From an uncultured Bacteriovoracaceae bacterium (GTDB lineage: Bacteria > Bdellovibrionota > Bacteriovoracia > Bacteriovoracales > Bacteriovoracaceae): a stretch of DNA of 64,000 nucleotides. The notes beneath the pieces are model-generated. The model searched no databases. It worked only from the letters and a program-made list of their open reading frames with translations, and had not been told where the DNA came from. The position numbers were made by a program, and so were the translations under genes. Location of the stretch: NCBI GenBank assembly GCA_937931205.1, contig CALHBF010000010.1, positions 1 to 64,000 of the forward strand, read 5' to 3'. This document shows, piece by piece, positions 54,975-63,775 of this stretch. Within the stretch, counting starts at the first letter, position 1, and each line of letters begins with the position of its first letter.

Positions 54975-54983
54975 ATTATAGCA
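54975..54983 (-). promoter_or_regulatory. Extended -10 promoter of the CNNM gene
   Basis: On the minus strand TGC-TATAAT (54983-54975) is a perfect extended -10; no -35 is needed for such promoters. Transcription would start near 54967, giving a 5' leader of about 90 nt before ATG 54874. Confidence 0.55.
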
Positions 54984-55036
54984 TAAAACTTTAAAAGAAA
55001 AAGCAGATCAATAAAATTCACTTAATTCCAGTGATT

Positions 55037-55489
55037 TTAATGAGATAATGGTTTTCCCTTAAAGTCATGATCTGAATAAACAATCCTGTCGTTCATTTCG
55101 TGATCAAAGTCTCTAATTTCATTCATATTAGTGATGCTTCGAAAGTTAGTCTGGCACTTATAACAAATAGCAACCATCGCTAATCTTCTAAATAAAAACA
55201 CATCGAGTAAGTAAAGGACAACCAGAGAAATTCCGTACGTCCAAATAGATAAAATAGCGGCAATCACAAAAAGAGTAACACCAATTTTGCGATTAAAGTC
55301 TTTCTGCTTATAAAAATCCTGACGACTACAAACAGGACACTCTTCTAAACGACCTTCCACATGAGCTGGAGTAAATTTCACCGGCGTCACATGCTGACAA
55401 ACTTCACACTGAGCTTTTGAAGCATCAAGAGTAGGATTAATATCCACGCTTGAACCGCATTCTTTACAAGTAATTTGAATATCCATCAT
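55037..55489 (-). CDS. Zinc-ribbon membrane protein of unknown function
   Basis: A 150-residue protein with CKECGSS and CEVCQHV in the first 35 residues, CPVCSRQ at about 50, two membrane helices (about 70-105) and CYKCQTN near 118. Four CxxC pairs suggest two zinc ribbons on either side of a membrane hairpin. No family recognised. Last gene of the long operon, coupled by ATGA to the gene before. Confidence 0.6.
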   Translation of the reverse strand: MMDIQITCKECGSSVDINPTLDASKAQCEVCQHVTPVKFTPAHVEGRLEECPVCSRQDFYKQKDFNRKIGVTLFVIAAILSIWTYGISLVVLYLLDVFLFRRLAMVAICYKCQTNFRSITNMNEIRDFDHEMNDRIVYSDHDFKGKPLSH

Positions 55490-56262
55490 AGAGCAAGTCC
55501 GTGTTTGGCCATTAAATAGATTGAAATAAGTTCACCCACAATAACAAAAAACTCTACGATGTAAAGAACGCCAGTTGCACTCTGATTGGACTTTAATCGA
55601 CATAGTCTGTAAGTGAAAAAACTTAAAATAATCGGAGCAGCATATCCCCAAAGATATCTCATGGAAATGAATAGCCAGTTATACATATAACCGTCTCCAT
55701 AAGTTGTTCCTTCAACGAGATAAGGAGCAGCTGGGCCAAAAAGAATGGTGAGGGAAAAGAAAAGCTTTATGAAAATAAAAACCCAAAAAATCCACAAACA
55801 GTAGATCAGAGGTTCAAAAGTGAGCTTCGGAACAACTAGATAATAGTGCCCAAGGATCATAGCAAAGTTGGAGATCCCGATCAGTCCCATGGTGATGAAA
55901 AAGAACTGTAACCAAAGAGGATTGAAAGCAAAAACATAAAAACTTAATATGGAAAAAGTCACAACTTGCAGGATATATAAGGCCCACATAAAAATGGTCT
56001 TATCATCACGGTGAAGAAAATAAGTTAAAATATTACTGACAATTAAAAAAGCATAACAGCCATACTCTACTGGACTTAAGCCCGGCTCCATAAAGAAATC
56101 CAGACCGAGGCTGAGCATCAATGTCACCAGAACAATGGAAGTTCCTAGTTTATAAAATCCCACACCCGTAAGTTTGGTATCAACTACTGGAGAAAGAACT
56201 TGGGTGCCAAAAGAGAGCCCAAAGAGGAAGGTAAAGATAACAATTTGAGTAATACTATTCAT
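55486..56262 (-). CDS. Polytopic membrane protein of unknown function
   Basis: About 258 residues from ATG 56262 (a longer frame opens at 56298). Seven to eight hydrophobic helices fill the sequence (for example VIFTFLFGLSFG, FFMEPGLSPVEYGCYAFLIV, FIFIKLFFSLTILFG). No signature recognised. Overlaps the Nudix gene by 8 nt and the zinc-ribbon gene by 4 nt. Confidence 0.55.
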   Translation of the reverse strand: MNSITQIVIFTFLFGLSFGTQVLSPVVDTKLTGVGFYKLGTSIVLVTLMLSLGLDFFMEPGLSPVEYGCYAFLIVSNILTYFLHRDDKTIFMWALYILQVVTFSILSFYVFAFNPLWLQFFFITMGLIGISNFAMILGHYYLVVPKLTFEPLIYCLWIFWVFIFIKLFFSLTILFGPAAPYLVEGTTYGDGYMYNWLFISMRYLWGYAAPIILSFFTYRLCRLKSNQSATGVLYIVEFFVIVGELISIYLMAKHGLAL

Positions 56263-56677
56263 GTGGCCCACTATATAAGGACTTAAAGAGATCATCAATA
56301 ATCTGATGATTTGGAGGCGGAATTTTTCCTCTAAAAGGCTCGCTCAGACGATCTTGAGTAATGGTCAACCACTCTCCCTTCCCTTCTAATTCGCTGTATT
56401 TAGGAAAAAGAAAAATATAAAGAATGATTTTCTTCTCACCAAAATCTAAGGTGTAATCTCCGAAAAAATGATGATCGGAGGCTTTTACATCAATGCCCAC
56501 TTCTTCCGAAACTTCGCGAATACAAGCGTCCAGTGGTGTTTCCCCAGCTTCAATTCCACCACCTGGAAATTCTGACAATCCATGAAAAGGGCCATCATCG
56601 GTTCTGGTCTGAACCCAAACTTTTAAATGATCACTGATCTCATGAAAAATACAAAGAGAGACAGGAATAATTCTCAC
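56255..56677 (-). CDS. Nudix hydrolase
   Basis: A 140-residue Nudix enzyme with the complete box GGIEAGETPLDACIREVSEE-VGI near 37-59 (Gx5Ex7REUxEExGU). Such enzymes hydrolyse nucleoside diphosphate-linked substrates, often damaged nucleotides. The WVQTRTDDGPFHGLSEFPGG segment before the box resembles MutT-type pyrophosphohydrolases. Coupled by ATGA to the preceding gene. Confidence 0.82.
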   Translation of the reverse strand: MRIIPVSLCIFHEISDHLKVWVQTRTDDGPFHGLSEFPGGGIEAGETPLDACIREVSEEVGIDVKASDHHFFGDYTLDFGEKKIILYIFLFPKYSELEGKGEWLTITQDRLSEPFRGKIPPPNHQIIDDLFKSLYSGPHE

Positions 56678-57072
56678 GCTGAAACCTTCTTTTGAATCAC
56701 CCAGTGAATGGCCTCAAGAAGAGCACTTCCTACAAAAGGGGCCCACCAAAAAGCGAAGCTATTCAGAAAATAACCTACTAAAAGCCAGAAAAATCCGGCA
56801 GGAAACAGTCGAGCAATCCACAGGTATTGAGGGTGAGCTTTCAGCGGTTTTTCGAAGATATCTTTAAGAATGAATACAAATTTTAGAGTTGAAAAGCGAT
56901 AGCGTTTATTCGTTTTCACTTTCTCTACTTCAAACAACAGTGTCCAGTTCCAAATAAAACCAAGTGCAACAAGTGAAGCCGCTGAAAGAGAAATAAACGA
57001 CAAAACTAAAATCACAAGAATTAAAAAAGTGAGTTCAAGTAATCGAGGGTTCTTTGAACTCAAGCTATTCAC
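56674..57072 (-). CDS. Small membrane protein of unknown function
   Basis: A 132-residue protein with three to four hydrophobic helices (about 12-40, 80-100, 102-122). No family recognised. Its ATG overlaps the SDR stop by 4 nt and its stop overlaps the Nudix start, so it is a true operon member. Confidence 0.55.
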   Translation of the reverse strand: MNSLSSKNPRLLELTFLILVILVLSFISLSAASLVALGFIWNWTLLFEVEKVKTNKRYRFSTLKFVFILKDIFEKPLKAHPQYLWIARLFPAGFFWLLVGYFLNSFAFWWAPFVGSALLEAIHWVIQKKVSA

Positions 57073-57749
57073 TCTAGGAATCCATCTTTATTTAGGAAAG
57101 TGATTTCAGGAAACTGAATACGCCTTGGAGAATTTAAGACAAAGTTAAACACGCTCATAAACTCATCAATAGAGAGCATCTTATCACGCGCAAAAGTCAT
57201 CCCCATCTTATCCCACAGCGGAGTATCAATCGCACCAGGGCAGAGATTAGTGAAACGAACCTGATGGTTCTTCCACTCTTTCTTCAAGCTCTCAATCAGT
57301 CCTCGTTGCCCAAACTTAGAAGCACTATAACCGCTAACATTCGGATAACCATAATGAGCTGCTGCTGATAGAACTGAAATAATGTGCGTCTCAGTAGGAA
57401 CAATAAAAGGGGCCAGATACTTAAACATCAAAAAAGGACCAACTGTATTAGTGGCCAGATGCTCTTCAAAAACTGAAGTACTCATCTCAATCACAGGACT
57501 CATATGACAGATTCCTGCATTGTTAACAAAAAGATGAATGTCTTCGGTAAATTCACGAACTGTTTCGTAAAACTCCATGACAGATTCTTCGCTCGTAATA
57601 TCGAGCTCTACATCGTAAAAATTGTCATGTTCAATGGAGGTTCCTGAACGGGATCCACCAAAAACGGTGAATCCCTGATCAAGTAATGATTGTGAAATTT
57701 CTAGGCCCAGGCCTGAAGAAGAACCTGTAACAATGGCCGTCTTTTCCAT
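57069..57749 (-). CDS. Short-chain dehydrogenase/reductase
   Basis: A 226-residue classical SDR: TGSSSGLGLEI near 8-18 (NAD(P) motif), NNAGICH near 94 and the catalytic YSASKFGQRG near 142-151. Substrate unknown. It begins 1 nt after the rny stop, and the next gene overlaps it by 4 nt. SDRs next to rny are of unclear relevance. Confidence 0.82.
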   Translation of the reverse strand: MEKTAIVTGSSSGLGLEISQSLLDQGFTVFGGSRSGTSIEHDNFYDVELDITSEESVMEFYETVREFTEDIHLFVNNAGICHMSPVIEMSTSVFEEHLATNTVGPFLMFKYLAPFIVPTETHIISVLSAAAHYGYPNVSGYSASKFGQRGLIESLKKEWKNHQVRFTNLCPGAIDTPLWDKMGMTFARDKMLSIDEFMSVFNFVLNSPRRIQFPEITFLNKDGFLE

Positions 57750-57750
57750 A

Positions 57751-59304
57751 TTACTTCGCGATTCCTACTGCACGAGTTTCTCTGATTACTGAAACTTTAA
57801 TTGTTCCAGGGTAAGACATCTCTTGCTCAATTTTACGAGCGATATCGCGAGAAAGCATAATTGTTTGCTCATCAGATACTCTTTCATTCTCAACGAGAAC
57901 ACGAACTTCACGTCCTGCTGAGATCGCATATGAACGATGAACACCTTCAAAGCCATTAACGATTTTTTCAATATCTGAAAGACGAGATACGTAAGACTCT
58001 TTAAGAGCTTTACGAGCACCAGGACGAGCACCAGAAAGAGCATCTCCAGCGGCCACAAGGTGAGCAAGAACTGATTCCGGTTTTTCATCATCGTGGTGAG
58101 CACGAATTGCGTGAACGATATCCGGAGACTCTCCGTATTTTTTAGCAAAGTCAGCACCGATAACAGCGTGAGAACCTTCAGCTGAAGCATCAAGAACTTT
58201 ACCGATATCATGCATAAGACCTGCACGACGAGCTTGCTTAACGTTAAGACCAAGTTCCGCCGCCATGTTACCTGCAAGGAATGCAGTCTCAAGAGCATGC
58301 TGATATTGGTTTTGTGTGTATGAAGTTCTCCAGTTAAGAGCACCGATTAGTTTAAGAATTTCAGGGTGGATACCGTGAACACCGATTTCCATCTGAGCTT
58401 TTTCACCAAGTTCACGAAGGCGAGATTCAAACTCTTGCTTGCACTTCTCGTAGAACTCTTCAATTTTCGCTGGGTGAATACGACCGTCGGCAATAAGACG
58501 CTCGATAGTCATACGAGAGATTTCTTTACGAACAACGTTGAATGAAGAAATAGTTACGATCCCCGGAGTATCATCAATAATAAGATCCACTCCACAGATT
58601 TGCTCAAACGCTCTGATGTTACGGCCTTCACGACCAATCAGACGTCCTTTAACCGCATCATCAGCAATTTCAACAGATGAGATTGTTTGCTCAGCAACGT
58701 ACTCTCCTGCAAAACGCTGAATAGCAATTCCTACAATTCTTTTTGCTCTTTTTTCAGATTCTTCATTGGCCTCTTCTTCAATGCGCTTGACTTTTTTAGC
58801 AGCATCAAGACGAGCTTCTTCTTCTACTTGCTCAACAAGCTCAAGCTTTGCCTGCTCTTTAGTAAGACCAGCAACCTGAGTTAACTTGTGAGAAAGTTCT
58901 TCACCAACTTCTACGTTCTTTTTAATTTCAACATCAAGCTTTTGAACACGTGTATCGATCTCAACTTCTTTCGCTTTGATCTTCTCTTGTTCTTTCTGAA
59001 GCTGTTCTGTTTTTTGCTCAAGAGAAACTTCTTTTTTAGTTAGTCCTCTTTCAAAATCAGTCAGGTGCTTCTTCTTCTTTTCCATTTCAGCTTCAAGAAG
59101 ATTGCGCTCTTCACGAACGATCTGTTTGCTGTCATTAAGAGCTTGTTTTCTTAAATTTTCGGCTTCATCTTTGGCCTTCTTAAGAATATCTTCGCTAGCA
59201 TTAAGCTGATTTTTTTTATCGATTGAGCTCTTGATCGTAAAAGCAACGAATGCCAGAACGGCACCGATTAGCGCTCCTACAAGAATCATCACAACTGGAC
59301 TCAT
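57751..59304 (-). CDS. rny: Ribonuclease Y
   Basis: A 517-residue membrane-bound endoribonuclease. N-terminal membrane helix (about 5-23), coiled coil (about 30-190), KH domain (DDAVKGRLIGREGRNIRAFE near 213-232) and the HD domain with GLMHDIGKVLD near 362-372. It initiates mRNA decay. Length and order are normal for the family. It lies between fthC and an SDR gene. Confidence 0.94.
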   Translation of the reverse strand: MSPVVMILVGALIGAVLAFVAFTIKSSIDKKNQLNASEDILKKAKDEAENLRKQALNDSKQIVREERNLLEAEMEKKKKHLTDFERGLTKKEVSLEQKTEQLQKEQEKIKAKEVEIDTRVQKLDVEIKKNVEVGEELSHKLTQVAGLTKEQAKLELVEQVEEEARLDAAKKVKRIEEEANEESEKRAKRIVGIAIQRFAGEYVAEQTISSVEIADDAVKGRLIGREGRNIRAFEQICGVDLIIDDTPGIVTISSFNVVRKEISRMTIERLIADGRIHPAKIEEFYEKCKQEFESRLRELGEKAQMEIGVHGIHPEILKLIGALNWRTSYTQNQYQHALETAFLAGNMAAELGLNVKQARRAGLMHDIGKVLDASAEGSHAVIGADFAKKYGESPDIVHAIRAHHDDEKPESVLAHLVAAGDALSGARPGARKALKESYVSRLSDIEKIVNGFEGVHRSYAISAGREVRVLVENERVSDEQTIMLSRDIARKIEQEMSYPGTIKVSVIRETRAVGIAK

Positions 59305-59313
59305 AGATTCCCC

Positions 59314-59859
59314 TTATATTCTCTTTTGCTGGCGAACATCCCAACAAAAGCTTTCTGTTATTATAAAATCCATCAAAGCATCGTGCTCTTTGACAGGAAT
59401 ATTCTCACAAATTAAACCCGAGTATGTCAGCGCAATTCTGAAGGGAATATTATGGGCCAGATAACGGTCATAGTATCCTCCCCCTCTTCCCAGTCTCTCG
59501 CCCTTCAAACCGAAGGCAAGTCCCGGAATCAATAACCACGCTGGGGTCACTACTTTTTCAAAGTCTGATAACCACGCCTTCCCTTGAGGATTTGCGCTCA
59601 GACCGAAACACATTGAGTCATCAGTTTTCACCGGATAACTTAATGTGAGAGAAAAATGATTCTTAAGCTCATGGAAATCGGCCAAGACTTCATTCTTCAT
59701 AGGCAGATAAGCTCCACCAATACTGACCGTGAGTTGAGGATTTTGCTGAAAAAAATGATGCAACTGCTTCGTTAGACCTTGTTTGATATCTTCCAAAGCA
59801 ACAGGAGAAAGGCCATTCAGAATTTCAAGGGATCTTGCTCTTAAGATCTCTTTATCCAT
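59314..59859 (-). CDS. 5-formyltetrahydrofolate cyclo-ligase
   Basis: A 181-residue enzyme that recycles 5-formyl-THF to methenyl-THF with ATP. The phosphate-binding motif GERLGRGGGYYDRYL near 126-140 is diagnostic, preceded by the LLIPGLAFGLKG segment. It follows zapA by 5 nt, an order also found in many proteobacteria (zapA-ygfA). Confidence 0.87.
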   Translation of the reverse strand: MDKEILRARSLEILNGLSPVALEDIKQGLTKQLHHFFQQNPQLTVSIGGAYLPMKNEVLADFHELKNHFSLTLSYPVKTDDSMCFGLSANPQGKAWLSDFEKVVTPAWLLIPGLAFGLKGERLGRGGGYYDRYLAHNIPFRIALTYSGLICENIPVKEHDALMDFIITESFCWDVRQQKRI

Positions 59860-59864
59860 TCTGC

Positions 59865-60152
59865 TTACTTCGCTTCAATTAGTTCAAGAGCTTTTTGTAA
59901 AGACTCCTCAAGCATGAGGATGTTCTTCTTATACTCTAGTTCTAGATGTTTGTTCTCTGTTGCGATTTTAAGAGCAACGAGAATAGCGACATCGGTATCT
60001 TTAAGCGTCGGTCTGGCAGATTTTAGTTTAATCACTTCTGAGTTCACTAAATCAACCACTGACCTGGCAATATGACTGTCTTCCTGATCAGGCTGCACTT
60101 TTACGCGACAACCTAACACATTAAATTCAACTTCCTGACTCATTTGGGTCAT
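59865..60152 (-). CDS. zapA: Cell division protein ZapA
   Basis: A 95-residue protein with the ZapA fold: N-terminal strand-helix EFNVLGCRVKVQPDQEDSH and C-terminal coiled coil (KDTDVAILVALKIATENKHL onward). ZapA bundles FtsZ filaments at the division site. Placed before the folate cyclo-ligase as in many bacteria. No 6S RNA gene separates them here. Confidence 0.82.
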   Translation of the reverse strand: MTQMSQEVEFNVLGCRVKVQPDQEDSHIARSVVDLVNSEVIKLKSARPTLKDTDVAILVALKIATENKHLELEYKKNILMLEESLQKALELIEAK

Positions 60153-60188
60153 AAAATAAATTAGGGTACAACCAGATAAAAGTCTAGG

Positions 60189-61292
60189 TTAAAACCCGTT
60201 TAATCCTACTAATGTTTTCAAATAGAGGTCTTTATCAAAGTGGTGAAGATCCTCTACTCCCTCTCCAACACCGATGTATGTGATAGGCACTTTAAGTTCA
60301 TCAACAATGGCCACTGCACTTCCTGCTTTGGCCGAACCATCACACTTAGTAAAAATAATACCAGATAATTGAAGAGCTTTGTTAAATTCTTGTGCTTGTT
60401 TAAGAGCATTTTGACCAGTAATCGCATCTAGTACTAAAAGTACTTGATGAGGAGCCTCAGAATTGATCTTGCTCATTACTCTTTTGGTCTTAGAAAGTTC
60501 ATCCATCAAGTTCTGATTGGTATGCAATCTTCCTGCTGTATCGATCAGGCAGTAATCGTAATTTTCTGCAAAGGCCTTGGCGACAGTATCAAATGCCACC
60601 CCAGAAGGATCAGCTCCGTCCTTAGCTCGAACCATATCGACACCAGCACGCTCACACCACACCTGCAACTGATCAACAGCAGCGGCACGGAAAGTATCAC
60701 AAGCACCAACAAGAACCTTAGCACCTTGAGCTTTAAGCTTAGTAGCTAGCTTGCCAATGGTCGTCGTTTTACCGGCACCATTCACACCAACAATCATGAA
60801 CACTTTAGTTGAACCATTGCCTTTAAAAGCAAAAAGGTCTTCGTTCACATTGGCCTGAATCGGGGCCATCTTATCATTTAAAAAATTGAAAACTATTTCT
60901 TGAATCTCTTCAGGATTTTTCCCTTTACCCTCGTTCTCAAGTTTCTCCAAGAGAGATTGAACATAGCTAGTCGGAATATCCGCAGAATAAAGAACCTCTT
61001 CGATTGAATCAAGATCGGCCTTCTCACCAGCAAAAAGTCCGCCGATTTTACCCCAGATATCCTGACGTGATTTGGCCAATCCCTGACTTAAACGGTGGGC
61101 CCAGCTAACACCTTCAATTTCTTTTTTAGGAGCAGCCGTTACAGTAGGAGCTGCCACCTTACTCTCTTCAACATCACTCTCGCGAGGTGCACTGTCTTTT
61201 TTTGAACGCAGAAGAAGGTAGGTAATAACCCCGCCAACTGAAGCAAGACCGGCAATAACCAGCTCGAGATTATTTTGAATAAAAAGTTCCAT
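60189..61292 (-). CDS. ftsY: Signal recognition particle receptor FtsY
   Basis: A 367-residue SRP GTPase. Residues 9-27 form an N-terminal membrane helix (ELVIAGLASVGGVITYLLL) in place of the long acidic region of E. coli FtsY. The N domain follows (about 60-140), then the G domain with GVNGAGKTTTIGKLA (P-loop), the DTAGR motif, TKCDGSAKAG and GVGE. It targets SRP-ribosome complexes to the membrane. Its ATG overlaps the Nudix stop by one base (TAATG). Confidence 0.94.
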   Translation of the reverse strand: MELFIQNNLELVIAGLASVGGVITYLLLRSKKDSAPRESDVEESKVAAPTVTAAPKKEIEGVSWAHRLSQGLAKSRQDIWGKIGGLFAGEKADLDSIEEVLYSADIPTSYVQSLLEKLENEGKGKNPEEIQEIVFNFLNDKMAPIQANVNEDLFAFKGNGSTKVFMIVGVNGAGKTTTIGKLATKLKAQGAKVLVGACDTFRAAAVDQLQVWCERAGVDMVRAKDGADPSGVAFDTVAKAFAENYDYCLIDTAGRLHTNQNLMDELSKTKRVMSKINSEAPHQVLLVLDAITGQNALKQAQEFNKALQLSGIIFTKCDGSAKAGSAVAIVDELKVPITYIGVGEGVEDLHHFDKDLYLKTLVGLNGF

Positions 61293-61885
61293 TATTGATC
61301 CTTATTATTGATTCTTTGAACCATCTCCCAAACCATCCAAGCAGTAGCTCCCCATAACATATAGGACTCATGCTGACTAAACTTGGTTTGAAGCCATGGT
61401 GTTCTCAAAGTATGGAATAATACAGGATGAGGAGTTAGTCCACGGGTTAATCCCATACTCCAACTATCCTCTTCTAGAAGCTGCTTCCAAGGGTAAGTAA
61501 AGAGGTCGCTCCACTCCCCATTGCTCACGGCATCATTAAAGACTTTTTTAGGGTCCCCTGCGTAATAACAAACAATTGGCAGAATGGCCTTACCAAAGCT
61601 GGTTCGTACCAGTGGTAAGCACCCTAAATATTCGATCTCAGATATTGGTAAACCGGTCTCTTCCGTAAACTCACGGCCGGCCACTTCTAAAGGAGTTTCT
61701 CCTACTTTTTTGTGTCCTCCAAAAAAACCAACTTGGCCTTTGTGTGTAGGCATATCCAAGGATCGCATGATAAAGAAGACTTCCTGATCGGTACATAAAA
61801 AGACTACCGCTCCTGACCAGTCGGCTTCATCAAGTTCGGGACTGGAGTTAACGACATTTTTTAAGAGATTTTTATCTATGCGCAT
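61292..61885 (-). CDS. Nudix hydrolase, CoA pyrophosphatase-like
   Basis: A 197-residue Nudix protein with the box GGHKKVGETPLEVAGREFTEETG near 57-79, and the preceding MPTHKGQVGFFGGHKK resembling the coenzyme A pyrophosphatase (NudL) pattern with its H-x-GQ-x-x-F-GG. It starts inside an 8-bp palindrome shared with divergent epmA. No SD is visible before its ATG. Confidence 0.82.
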   Translation of the reverse strand: MRIDKNLLKNVVNSSPELDEADWSGAVVFLCTDQEVFFIMRSLDMPTHKGQVGFFGGHKKVGETPLEVAGREFTEETGLPISEIEYLGCLPLVRTSFGKAILPIVCYYAGDPKKVFNDAVSNGEWSDLFTYPWKQLLEEDSWSMGLTRGLTPHPVLFHTLRTPWLQTKFSQHESYMLWGATAWMVWEMVQRINNKDQ

Positions 61886-62840
61886 ACGATATCAATTTGA
61901 GCTTGTGGGGTTAATCAGAAATTTTTTTAACCAAAATGGTTTCTTAGATGTTATCACGCCTCCCGCTGTTGAAAACCCCGGAATGGAAGTTCATATTCAT
62001 CCATTTCAATTAACAAGTGTTATCAAGAACCAAAAAGACGCACGATATCTCCATACTTCTCCTGAATTCTGTATGAAAGAACTTCTCTCACTTTCTGAGG
62101 AAGGTCTGAATGATATTTTTACCATCACCTATTGTTTTCGTGATGAGCCGAATTCCCCCATTCATCGTTCTCAGTTTTTAATGCTTGAGTGGTATCGCAA
62201 GAATGCCCACTACACGAAAATCATGGATGACACTCAAAACCTTATTGAGTTTTGTCTCGAAGAAGGCAAGCTTCGTGGTTTACCGGTGCGCCCTCATATG
62301 CAAAAAGTTTCAATGGTCAAAAAAACCATGCAGGAACTTTTTAAAGAATTTTTACAAATTGATATTCTCAATTTTCTTGATGTTCCTTCCATCAAGGAAC
62401 TCTTAAAAAGTTTTCCTGATGTTCCAGTGCCGATCAGTGAGCTTGAATGGGATGATTACTTCTTTCTTCTCTACTTAAACAAAATCGAACCAGAACTTAT
62501 TAAATATCCACTACTGATGATTTATGAGTTTCCAGCTCCTCTCAAAGCACTTTCTACTCTTAAAAAAGAAGACTCGAGAGTGTGTGAGCGTTTTGAAGTC
62601 TACATTAATGGCGTCGAACTTTGTAATGCCTTCAATGAACTAACAGATGTACAGGAGCAGATTGAGCGCTTTAATGAGCAAAAACTTCTGAAGAAAAAAC
62701 TTTATGGATATGAGTTAGCAGAGCCAAAGATTTTTTATGAGAGTCTGAAGCGAGGTCTGCCACCAAGTGCAGGGATTGCACTTGGTGTAGAACGATTACT
62801 TTGTAGTTTATTTGATATTGAGAATCCGTTTTATTCTTGA
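61878..62840 (+). CDS. epmA: EpmA-like elongation factor P lysyl-ligase
   Basis: A 320-residue class II lysyl-tRNA synthetase homologue without an anticodon-binding domain, as in EpmA (GenX/PoxA). Motif 2 is TYCFRDEPNSPIHRSQFLML near 90-109; motif 3 is GIALGVERLL near 303-312; the KLYGYELAEP region forms part of the active site. EpmA attaches (R)-beta-lysine to elongation factor P. Neither epmB nor efp is in the window. Its 3' end overlaps the convergent gene by 10 bp. Confidence 0.85.
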   Translation: MRIRYQFELVGLIRNFFNQNGFLDVITPPAVENPGMEVHIHPFQLTSVIKNQKDARYLHTSPEFCMKELLSLSEEGLNDIFTITYCFRDEPNSPIHRSQFLMLEWYRKNAHYTKIMDDTQNLIEFCLEEGKLRGLPVRPHMQKVSMVKKTMQELFKEFLQIDILNFLDVPSIKELLKSFPDVPVPISELEWDDYFFLLYLNKIEPELIKYPLLMIYEFPAPLKALSTLKKEDSRVCERFEVYINGVELCNAFNELTDVQEQIERFNEQKLLKKKLYGYELAEPKIFYESLKRGLPPSAGIALGVERLLCSLFDIENPFYS

Positions 62841-63649
62841 ACTTCTTGTAGATCATTCATGAGCTTATGCATCTTGATGATGAATTCAGACTTGATATGC
62901 TGAATGGGCATACTTTTGGCCCACTCATAATGGTAATCAATCGATTTTTGCGATCGAACTTCGTTATTAGCAAATGAAGCAGGATAAAGATAAGCAACAT
63001 CACTTGAGAAAAAAGCATACCAGCGATAAAGATCATCCAAGTTTTTAGTTTGGTAGAACTCCATCACATCAATTCCCTTCTCGGTCAAAATTCTTTTAAG
63101 AGTATAATGATTAAGTTCTGCTAACTGCTCTTTACTCATGGCCTGATTTAAATATTTATTTGAATAATAAACAACAAAATCAAGGATCTTATTTGACGGA
63201 GAATTTTCAATACTCTCCAGAGTATTATAAACTTCATCAAGAACTAGTGACTGATAAATCCCTTCACGACTTCCACCTTGATCAAGAGCATTCATCCAAG
63301 TTGACAGTTCTTCATCACGCGCTTCTGTTCTGCGAGTTACTTCAAAAAGCTCCTGTAAGAAATTAAAATTGAACTGACGAATTCTTTCTGTCGGAAGTTT
63401 ATCAAAGGCCGTGGCTTCTTTTTTTAAAAGCTCATTGGTACTTGTTGTAAGTCTAAGCTGCTCAACCGATGGAATCTCCGGCATTTTTAGATCTGACGTT
63501 GGCGCAGAGTCTTGTCCAAAACCTAATAATCTCTCTGTCCACTTAGCACCGATCAGATTGGTAAGAACTCCTCTTACCTTATCCATCACACCAGCTTGCG
63601 CGGAGATACTCGTCATTAAACAGAGAACAATAATCAACTTTTTGGCCAC
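62831..63649 (-). CDS. Exported helical protein of unknown function
   Basis: About 272 residues from GTG 63649, 6 nt after AAGGAG; a longer frame opens at 63682. The GTG gives a clean signal peptide (AKKLIIVLCLMTSISAQA). The mature part is helical with no recognised family; STWMNALDQGGSREGIYQSL near 140 looks like one helical repeat. It may be secreted or periplasmic. Confidence 0.65.
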   Translation of the reverse strand: MAKKLIIVLCLMTSISAQAGVMDKVRGVLTNLIGAKWTERLLGFGQDSAPTSDLKMPEIPSVEQLRLTTSTNELLKKEATAFDKLPTERIRQFNFNFLQELFEVTRRTEARDEELSTWMNALDQGGSREGIYQSLVLDEVYNTLESIENSPSNKILDFVVYYSNKYLNQAMSKEQLAELNHYTLKRILTEKGIDVMEFYQTKNLDDLYRWYAFFSSDVAYLYPASFANNEVRSQKSIDYHYEWAKSMPIQHIKSEFIIKMHKLMNDLQEVQE

Positions 63650-63747
63650 ACACAACTCCTTGATACCTTGAGTGTAAACCAATTCGGACGGAGTTCAAGA
63701 CCCCGTGGGGAGAAACTTCTACCTACTCCATAAGAAGGTCTGTTATT

Positions 63748-63756
63748 TGCTATAAT
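63748..63756 (+). promoter_or_regulatory. Extended -10 promoter of the right-edge gene
   Basis: TGC-TATAAT is a perfect extended -10, 20 nt before the ATG at 63776, with GAAGGAG between. The leader would be very short (about 13 nt). Confidence 0.55.
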
Positions 63757-63775
63757 AGAGGAAGGAGTAAGGTGC

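Noticed and set aside
57786-58343. A 185-codon frame on the minus strand inside rny
   Set aside because: It is the shifted frame of a highly conserved ribonuclease Y gene. The Leu-rich translation comes from the codon pattern of the real frame.
60153-60188. 6S RNA gene next to zapA/fthC
   Set aside because: In many proteobacteria 6S RNA lies between these genes, but here the gaps are 5 and 36 nt, too short.
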